Assembly (NCBI RefSeq): GCF_030915385.1
Contig: NZ_CP133268.1
Location: 1,302,001 to 1,366,000, forward strand
Length of the DNA stretch: 64,000 bases
Source of the DNA: Neobacillus sp. PS3-12
GTDB lineage: Bacteria > Bacillota > Bacilli > Bacillales > Cytobacillaceae
Direction: 5' to 3'
Shown: positions 58,449-64,000 of the stretch, piece after piece
Numbering within the stretch: the first letter of the stretch is position 1
Layout: every line of letters begins with the position of its first letter
Program-made: the position numbers and the translations under genes
Notes under the pieces: model-generated
Seen by the model: only the letters and a program-made list of their open reading frames with translations
Databases searched by the model: none
What the model was told of the DNA's origin: nothing

Positions 58449-59870
58449 TCATTCTTTATTGGCTAGCTCAAATATTGCTTGTGCATAAATAGCTGTTGCC
58501 TTTAATAGATCTTCAATAACGATATATTCATCTTTTTGATGAGCGATATCGGGCCTTCCCGGAAATAATGGACCAAACGCAACTCCCGTCTTGAGACTTC
58601 TTGCATAAGTCCCGCCGCCAATCGCTAGTAAAGTTGCTTCCTCACCAGTTTGTTCTTGATAAACCTTTTTAAGTGTTTGGATCAGGAACTCTTTTTCATC
58701 AACGAAGTGTGGCTTTGAATCTTTAAAATTTTGTATTAAAAAGCCCTTACCGCTTAAAAGTTCATCAAGCTTCGCTTTTGATTCTTCCATTTTGTTCGTG
58801 ACTGGGTATCTGACGGTTACCCCTACTTTCCCATGAGTTTCTTTAGAATAGGAAAGTATTCCCGCATTGATTGTCAACTCTCCAGATACATCATCCTTGT
58901 ATGAGACTCCCAGTTTCCTACCTCTAGAATCATCAAAAAAATAGTGAGAAACAAATTGAAAGTAATGATCGGCCCGAGCATCAATCTTTTGCTTTGATAG
59001 GAATTCAGCTAAAAATAATCCGGCATTTTTTCCGTTATTCGGTTCCATCCCATGAGCCGAAATACCATACACTTCAAGACATATCTCATCCTGCTCCAAA
59101 TGGTACTGGCTTTCAATCCCAAATTTGTTCATGAAATGAGTAAACTCCTGGATTATTTCCAATTCTTTTCCAGAAGCTCGAACGGTTGCTTTTGCATAAT
59201 CGGGAACCATATTGTATCTTCTCCCCGACTCGAAGCTTAGAATTTCGATCAAATTATCATTTTTTTCAAAATCTGTTTTATTCTGAACAAAATCAAAATC
59301 AGAAATCCCTTTTTCCGCATTAATAATTGGAAAGTCAGCATCAGGGGCAAATCCCAAGGTTGGCATTTCTTCATGTTCAAAATAGTAATCAACACAGCGC
59401 CAATTACTTTCTTCATCTGTGCCAATGATCATCCGAACACGCTTTTTTAATTCTAATCCCAGCTCTTTTACAATTTTCATGGCGTAGTATGCAGCCATTG
59501 TTGGTCCTTTATCATCTAATGCACCACGAGCAAAAATTTTCCCATCACGGATTTCAGCCCCAAATGGGTCACTGGTCCACCCATCCCCCTCTGGGACAAC
59601 ATCCACATGGCAAAGGATTCCGAGCAATTCTTCTCCTTTACCGAATTCAAGATGACCAGCTAAATTACCAACATTTTTTGCTGTAAATCCATCTTTTTCC
59701 CCGAGCGTAAGCATAAAATCTAGTGCCTCTTTTACTCTTTTACCTAGTGGAGCATCTGGAAAAGTATTTTTTTCATCTAATAAACTTTTAATATGTAATA
59801 GTTCTTGCGTATCCTTAATGAGTGCTTCTTTTCTCTTTTCTACTTCACCCATCCAGTCAATTTTGTTCAA
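58449..59870 (-). CDS. pepV: Dipeptidase PepV
   Basis: A 473-residue M20-family metallodipeptidase. The start is TTG 59870 (MNKIDWMGEVEKRKEALIKD) with AGGAGG 9 bases upstream. Zinc ligands and catalytic residues: GILCHVDVVPEGDGW (His, Asp), ARGALDDKGPT (Asp), GTDEESNWRCV (Glu-Glu), and GRPDIAHQKDEY (His). Cytosolic; cuts unblocked dipeptides. Called ytjP in B. subtilis. Confidence 0.95.
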   Translation of the reverse strand: MNKIDWMGEVEKRKEALIKDTQELLHIKSLLDEKNTFPDAPLGKRVKEALDFMLTLGEKDGFTAKNVGNLAGHLEFGKGEELLGILCHVDVVPEGDGWTSDPFGAEIRDGKIFARGALDDKGPTMAAYYAMKIVKELGLELKKRVRMIIGTDEESNWRCVDYYFEHEEMPTLGFAPDADFPIINAEKGISDFDFVQNKTDFEKNDNLIEILSFESGRRYNMVPDYAKATVRASGKELEIIQEFTHFMNKFGIESQYHLEQDEICLEVYGISAHGMEPNNGKNAGLFLAEFLSKQKIDARADHYFQFVSHYFFDDSRGRKLGVSYKDDVSGELTINAGILSYSKETHGKVGVTVRYPVTNKMEESKAKLDELLSGKGFLIQNFKDSKPHFVDEKEFLIQTLKKVYQEQTGEEATLLAIGGGTYARSLKTGVAFGPLFPGRPDIAHQKDEYIVIEDLLKATAIYAQAIFELANKE

Positions 59871-60291
59871 TATTATGAGCCTCCTAAACAAAAAAATGGT
59901 TGACTATCTTATTATTGCAAATTTCTTAAAAAATTTCTTTTAAGAAATAAGAAAATTTATCAAAAGAAAAAATATTTTATTTTCCAAAATTTCAATTAAT
60001 TTGGTATATTATTACTATTCAACCATACTCTTATAGTAAAACATCTAGAAGGGGGGAATTTGGAGGAATTTAGAATAATTTAACATTAACTTAATAATTA
60101 TGGTGGAAATTTTCAGAAATAATGGTTACAATATTAGTAAATGTAGGACATCATTGAATGGAACGAGTTTTGTTCTACGAGAAGGGGTTGTCTGCGGAAA
60201 AGAAAACTACATACATTGAAGAATTTTCTTCAAAGAGGCGTCGGTAGCAGGAAATTGCCACAGGTTTGAAAAAAGGATAGGGAGTGGTTCT
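59871..60291. other. Intergenic gap between pepV and ytzE
   Basis: About 420 bp. A 39-codon frame at 60100 (MVEIFRNNGYNISKC) lacks a ribosome binding site and is not called. A GAAGAATTTTCTTC palindrome lies near 60219 in the ytzE leader. No terminator found for either gene. Confidence 0.5.
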
Positions 60292-60513
60292 TTGAAACCT
60301 TCAACTAACCGGATGTTAAACCGTATTAAATGCATCTACATGTTTATCCACAAAAACGGTACTGTGACAACACAGGAACTTGTAGAGGAATTTGGTATCA
60401 CTCCTCGCACCATTCAAAGGGACTTAAATGTCTTAGCCTATAATGACTTAGTAATAAGCCCCAGCCGTGGAAAATGGACGACTACACAAAAAAAAGTAAA
60501 ATTAACCTCATAG
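60292..60513 (+). CDS. ytzE: DeoR-type HTH regulator (YtzE)
   Basis: A 73-residue protein consisting only of a DeoR-type winged-helix domain (MLNRIKCIYMFIHKNGTVTT, QELVEEFGITPRTIQRDLNVL). TTG start behind GGGAG. It lacks the sensing domain of full DeoR proteins, as does B. subtilis YtzE. Target unknown. Confidence 0.85.
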   Translation: MKPSTNRMLNRIKCIYMFIHKNGTVTTQELVEEFGITPRTIQRDLNVLAYNDLVISPSRGKWTTTQKKVKLTS

Positions 60514-60525
60514 TTAACAGATATA

Positions 60526-60558
60526 AAATAGCACACGAATAATCGTGTGCTATTTTTG
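60526..60558. terminator. Bidirectional terminator after ytzE
   Basis: AAATAGCACACGA/TCGTGTGCTATTT stem followed by TTTG; it also covers the last bases of the convergent ArsR gene. Confidence 0.9.
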
Positions 60559-60906
60559 TTGTTTATCAATATCTTTTTTTGCAGGCACATCTGACTCAAC
60601 AAAAGCTTTCAGTGCATTGAGCTTATTTTCCCAAAATAGTTCAAAATAATTTAACCAATCCCTTAACTCCATCAATGGTTCCGGCTCAAGTCTATATCTT
60701 TTTTCTCTGCCTGCTTTCCTCTCTTTTACGAGACCTGCATCTTCAAGAATATGGAGATGCTTGGCAACAGCAGTCCTGGTCATCGGAAAGTGATCGCTGA
60801 TAACAGTAATTGACATTTCTTGATTGCTTAATAGTTTTAAGAGTTTTCGGCGGGTAGGATCTGCAACTGCTTGGAATACATCATGCTTTGCGTGTGATGA
60901 AGCCAT
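60550..60906 (-). CDS. ArsR family transcriptional regulator
   Basis: A 118-residue winged-helix repressor (VFQAVADPTRRKLLKLLSN; VAKHLHILEDAGLVKERKAG). The ATG follows the upstream gene's stop without a gap (TAAATG), so it is translationally coupled to the SRPBCC gene. No metal-binding Cys set is visible. It probably binds the palindrome upstream of the operon and responds to an unknown signal. Confidence 0.9.
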   Translation of the reverse strand: MASSHAKHDVFQAVADPTRRKLLKLLSNQEMSITVISDHFPMTRTAVAKHLHILEDAGLVKERKAGREKRYRLEPEPLMELRDWLNYFELFWENKLNALKAFVESDVPAKKDIDKQQK

Positions 60907-61323
60907 TTATGCCTCAACAAATGCCTGCAGTTTTTTTACAAGGCCTGCCCATCCTTGTTCCATATTACCACGAACCGCTGTATGAGGTGCACCAAATTCT
61001 GTAACTTTATTTGCATCCCACCCTGAATGGATAAGGGTAAACTCTGTTTGTTCACCAAGCTCCTTTAATTCAAACGTTAAAGTCCAATCCTTTCCCCAAT
61101 TAAAAGAAAGTTTATTTGGGGGATCAACGACAGTTACTTTACATGGTGACATCCCAAATTGACCAGCATTTAATTGAAACTCATACCCCTCGATTGGCAG
61201 AAGATCATTTGGCATAAACCATGCTGCTAAGCCTTCAGAGGTAGCAACTGCATCCCAAACTTTCTGAATAGGGGCATTATAGACCATTGTCTGACGGATA
61301 TCCTGTAATGTTTCTTGGCTCAT
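60907..61323 (-). CDS. SRPBCC / AHSA1-domain (START-like) protein
   Basis: A 138-residue START-like ligand-binding protein (DIRQTMVYNAPIQKVWDAVA, ATSEGLAAWFMPNDLLPIEG, FTLIHSGWDANKVTEFGAPH). The helix-grip fold of AHSA1 proteins is typical of genes paired with ArsR repressors, probably in a stress or toxic-compound response. AGGAG precedes the ATG. First gene of the pair. Confidence 0.88.
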   Translation of the reverse strand: MSQETLQDIRQTMVYNAPIQKVWDAVATSEGLAAWFMPNDLLPIEGYEFQLNAGQFGMSPCKVTVVDPPNKLSFNWGKDWTLTFELKELGEQTEFTLIHSGWDANKVTEFGAPHTAVRGNMEQGWAGLVKKLQAFVEA

Positions 61324-61368
61324 TTTAAAACTCCTCTAATGTTCATTATTTTTTCATCTCAAAACCAT

Positions 61369-61424
61369 AATATGAAACCAATTGGTTTCATATTTATTAT
61401 AATATAACACCGATTGGTTTCATT
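61369..61424 (-). promoter_or_regulatory. Perfect palindrome operator and promoter of the ArsR pair
   Basis: A 26-bp perfect palindrome (61369-61394) with arms ATATGAAACC and GGTTTCATAT; a second half-site GATTGGTTTCATTT lies at 61412-61425. On the minus strand TTGAAA, 16-base spacer, TATATT forms the promoter between the two, so a repressor on both sites would block it. Confidence 0.85.
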
Positions 61425-61437
61425 TCAACCCTTTTGT

Positions 61438-62259
61438 TTAGTGGACTTCATAATTGTCGATATTTTTCCCGTAAAAAATTTCATCCATTTCCCATTTCAG
61501 GCTTTCTGTAATTTCAGCTATTTCTTTAGGTGATATTTTGTCCTTTGTATAGCCAAAAAGATAGTTATTAAGATCAAATTCCCTTAGTTTACATTTAGTA
61601 TGAAAGATATTTTCCTGATAGACATTTACATCAATCATGTCATATAGATCAATAATGTCATCGGGAATATAATTTTGAATCGAACTTATGTCATGATCAA
61701 TAAACAATTTATGACCGTTTTTATCCCTTGTGAAGCCACGAACACGGTAATCAATGGTCATGATATCAGTATCAAACGAACGGATGAGATAGTGCAGGGC
61801 TTTTAGTGGGGAAATTTCACCACATGTTGAAACATCAATATCAGCCCTAAAGGTACTAATTCCTTCATCAGGATGATACTCAGGATATGTATGGACTGTA
61901 ATATGGCTCTTATCCAGCTGCAATACAACAGATTCAGGTAAAGGACCTGGTGATTCCTCGAAGGATTCATTGGGAGCATCCTCAACAGGTCCCTCGGAAA
62001 TAAGGTAGGTCACACTTGCACCTTGCGGGATAAAATCCTGGCTAGCAACATTTAATACATGTGCTCCAATAATGTCTGACACGTGCTTACAAATTTTTGT
62101 TAATCGGTCTGCATTATATTGTTCATCAATATATTCCAGATAGGCTTCCCGCTCCTCCTTTGTTCTTGTATAACAAATATCATACATATTAAAACTCAAG
62201 GATTTTGTCAGATTATTAAAACCATGAAGTTCAATCCGTTTCTGGTGGGATAATTTCAT
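61438..62259 (-). CDS. speD: S-adenosylmethionine decarboxylase proenzyme, class 1A (E. coli type)
   Basis: A 273-residue proenzyme, close in length and sequence to E. coli SpeD ([64 protein letters not shown]). Autocleavage at Ser118 in [13 protein letters not shown] yields the pyruvoyl group. It makes decarboxylated SAM for spermidine synthesis. B. subtilis uses a smaller class 1B enzyme of ~126 residues. AAGGGGG precedes the ATG. Divergent from the APC permease. Confidence 0.95.
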   Translation of the reverse strand: MKLSHQKRIELHGFNNLTKSLSFNMYDICYTRTKEEREAYLEYIDEQYNADRLTKICKHVSDIIGAHVLNVASQDFIPQGASVTYLISEGPVEDAPNESFEESPGPLPESVVLQLDKSHITVHTYPEYHPDEGISTFRADIDVSTCGEISPLKALHYLIRSFDTDIMTIDYRVRGFTRDKNGHKLFIDHDISSIQNYIPDDIIDLYDMIDVNVYQENIFHTKCKLREFDLNNYLFGYTKDKISPKEIAEITESLKWEMDEIFYGKNIDNYEVH

Positions 62260-62346
62260 GTTTTTTCCCCCTTAAATTTTTTATTCTGCCTTTTAAATAC
62301 TGTTATTTTCCCCACTTTTGTTTAGATCAAACAAACTTTATCCTTG

Positions 62347-62374
62347 TTGACTTTCTACTAAAAAATGATATATT
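62347..62374 (+). promoter_or_regulatory. Sigma-A promoter of the APC permease gene
   Basis: TTGACT (62347-62352), 16-base spacer, TATATT (62369-62374). Confidence 0.65.
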
Positions 62375-62392
62375 AATATAAATATGTTCTTT

Positions 62393-62408
62393 AACGCTTA
62401 AAAGCGTT
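62393..62408. promoter_or_regulatory. Inverted repeat in the permease leader
   Basis: AACGCTT (62393-62399) and AAGCGTT (62402-62408) around AA, 40 bases before the start codon. May be an operator. Confidence 0.4.
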
Positions 62409-62449
62409 TGTGCAAAAAAGAAACTAAAAAGTTAGGGTGATATAATTTC

Positions 62450-63793
62450 ATGGAGAAAAAGCAGCAGGATTTAAAACGGGGATTATTGCCGCGGCATGTT
62501 CAATTTATCGCCTTGGCAGGCATGATTGGAACAGGTATTTTTAAAGGAAGCTCGGATACATTAAATATGGCCGGACCAAGTGTCGTTGTTTCTTATCTAA
62601 TTGGAGGTTTGATACTTTTCATTGTGATGGCAGCATTAGGAGAAATGGCCATTGTTTATCCGAATTTAAATATCCAGCTTCTCGTAAAAAAGGCATTTGG
62701 TTCAAGAACATCCTTTATTGTTGGCTGGCTGTATTGGATTAACTATGTCTTGGTAACGATTGTTGAATTATTGGCAGGCGGAAGCTTTTTGCAGTTTTGG
62801 ATTCCATCTGCCCCATTATGGTTATTAAGCTTTATTTGTGCAGTTGTAATCGTTGCTATTAATCTTTTTCAAGTAAGTTATTATGGCGAAACAGAATTTT
62901 GGTTTGCGAGTATCAAAATCATTGCATTAGTTGCCTTTATTCTCTTAGGAGCATTGCTAGTTTTTGGTATTGTTCCAAGTCCTGTCCATCACCCTGTCTC
63001 TAATTTGTTAGGTCATGGAGGATTTTTCCCTAATGGAATAAAAGGAACACTGAATGCTTTTCTCGTTGTCATGTTTTCTTATGGAGGAGCAGAGTTAATT
63101 GGTGTTGCGGTAACTGAAACGAAAGACGCCGAACGGGTTATGCCAAAGATAATCAAAAGTACAATTTGGCGGATCATCATTTTTTATATTTTCCCGATTT
63201 TAATTATTTGCAGTATTATTCCTTGGAATCAAGTAACAGGGAAAGATAGTCCATTTGTTCAAGTATTTAGTTTCGCAGGTCTGCCTGGTGCTGCAAGTAT
63301 TATGAACTTTGTGCTTTTAACGGCTGTCCTGTCTGCAGCAAACTCCGGAATTTACGCAACTTCCCGAACATTGTTTTCAATGGGGCAAAGCGGCGAGGCA
63401 CCAAAAGTACTTTCGAAAACAACGAAGTCAGGAACTCCAGTTATAGGAATTATGATTACAAGTATTTGTATATTGGCTGGTGTATTTTTAGCATATATAA
63501 CACCTGATCAAGTGATTGGTTATTTAATGACCATACCAGGATTTACGGTTATGTTAATTTGGATTTGTATCTGTGCTGCCCAAATCAAACTTCGTCCAGC
63601 ATATCAACATATGCCAGGATTTCAGTTGAAGGGTTTTCCGTACACAAATATATTAGCAATTGTTTCACTTACAGTTATCGTTGTAAGTTTTATGTTTAAT
63701 AAAGATAACATCATTGGTTCGGTCGTATGTCTTGTCATTGTTGGAGCCCTTATCCTCCTCTCCTTTGGTGTTAAAAAAAAGAAAATAGTGTAA
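62450..63793 (+). CDS. APC family amino acid permease
   Basis: A 447-residue membrane transporter with about 12 helices. The N-terminus carries the family motif GMIGTGIFKGSSDTLNMAGP (about 24-43), and further helices contain FSYGGAELIGVAVTETKDAE (about 209-228). The substrate is probably an amino acid; identity unproven. AGGGTG lies upstream of the ATG. It is divergent from speD. Confidence 0.93.
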   Translation: MEKKQQDLKRGLLPRHVQFIALAGMIGTGIFKGSSDTLNMAGPSVVVSYLIGGLILFIVMAALGEMAIVYPNLNIQLLVKKAFGSRTSFIVGWLYWINYVLVTIVELLAGGSFLQFWIPSAPLWLLSFICAVVIVAINLFQVSYYGETEFWFASIKIIALVAFILLGALLVFGIVPSPVHHPVSNLLGHGGFFPNGIKGTLNAFLVVMFSYGGAELIGVAVTETKDAERVMPKIIKSTIWRIIIFYIFPILIICSIIPWNQVTGKDSPFVQVFSFAGLPGAASIMNFVLLTAVLSAANSGIYATSRTLFSMGQSGEAPKVLSKTTKSGTPVIGIMITSICILAGVFLAYITPDQVIGYLMTIPGFTVMLIWICICAAQIKLRPAYQHMPGFQLKGFPYTNILAIVSLTVIVVSFMFNKDNIIGSVVCLVIVGALILLSFGVKKKKIV

Positions 63794-63795
63794 TC

Positions 63796-63828
63796 GAAAA
63801 AGCCAGCTAAATGTGCTGGCTTTTTCAC
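63796..63828. terminator. Intrinsic terminator after the permease
   Basis: GAAAAAGCCAGC/GCTGGCTTTTTC with a 7-base loop; it works in both directions. Confidence 0.95.
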
Positions 63829-63843
63829 TTTCTTGCATCATAA

Positions 63844-64000
63844 TTAATTCAACCAATCCTCGAAGAAATTCTTATACCCCTCTTTCATTACCGAACTTGA
63901 GAATTTATCAAAGGCATATTGACGATTTTCCGCAGAAGCTTTTATTGGAGCGGCAGCAGCCATATTAACGAGTTCAAACCAATTTTGTTCATTCCCGGAA
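63844..64000 (-). CDS. Hypothetical protein, C-terminal end only (5' end outside the window)
   Basis: The minus-strand frame continues past the window edge and ends in TAA at 63844-63846. The visible 51 residues read NWFELVNMAAAAPIKASAEN ... FFEDWLN. Composition suggests an amphipathic helical tail. Family not recognised. Convergent with the permease across a shared terminator. Confidence 0.6.
   Translation of the reverse strand, partial: SGNEQNWFELVNMAAAAPIKASAENRQYAFDKFSSSVMKEGYKNFFEDWLN

Noticed and set aside
63622..63856. Minus-strand frames over the permease end
   Set aside because: They are shadows of the permease; the only supported minus-strand gene starts beyond the terminator at 63844.

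Overview
The window looks like a chromosome segment of a low-GC, spore-forming Bacillaceae (Bacillus/Neobacillus-like; genus not provable from the sequence alone). The right 37 kb, from about 27,350 to 64,000, keeps the gene order of the Bacillus subtilis tyrS-acsA-acuABC-ccpA-aroA-ytxGHJ-murC-sftA-ytpQP-ytoP-ytzB-ytnP-trmB-ytzH-ytmP-amyX-ytlQP-dat-pepV-ytzE neighbourhood, with clear Shine-Dalgarno sites, TTG/GTG starts and many intrinsic terminators.

Region 1 (1-20,400) is accessory DNA. It starts with a truncated Cys-rich gene of unknown function, an excisionase-like HTH gene and several decayed ORFs. A 9.6-kb cargo segment (4,981-14,622) is bracketed by two copies of a ~77-bp terminator-bearing repeat. 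The cargo holds three lipoproteins, a DUF4236 protein, a secreted YHYH-motif protein with its membrane partner, and a 1,005-residue DUF4116-repeat/metallophosphoesterase fusion, the best candidate for an undescribed system. To its right lie an unrecognised two-gene operon, a zinc-ribbon/PD-(D/E)XK-like nuclease, degraded DNA, a DUF771-like gene and a tyrosine integrase that ends the island.

Region 2 (20,400-27,340) is a spore-surface locus. It contains a CotG-like Ser/His/Cys-rich repeat protein, at least four related SPOCS/DUF3794-like coat proteins (one truncated, one frameshifted, one inverted), a further coat-like protein behind a sigma-K-type promoter, and a coiled-coil protein. The CotG-like gene and one SPOCS gene share a duplicated ~110-bp upstream region, which implies common sporulation control.

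Region 3 (27,350-64,000) is core genome. tyrS is controlled by a T-box. acsA diverges from acuABC, the acetyl-CoA synthetase control genes. ccpA, aroA and the stress operon ytxGHJ follow. Next come a M29 aminopeptidase, murC, the sftA DNA translocase and a set of y-genes. Pullulanase, ThpR, D-amino acid aminotransferase and PepV come after these. The right end carries an ArsR/SRPBCC pair with a perfect palindromic operator, an E. coli-type (class 1A) S-adenosylmethionine decarboxylase and an APC permease.

Six otherwise well-preserved genes (a lipoprotein, one SPOCS gene, a class A PBP, acuB, sftA, ytnP) are each broken by one short indel, several in homopolymers. Because sftA and the acu genes are conserved, sequencing or assembly error is a serious alternative to true decay. 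Two 135-bp dispersed repeats and a set of three 52-bp-period hairpins occupy intergenic gaps.
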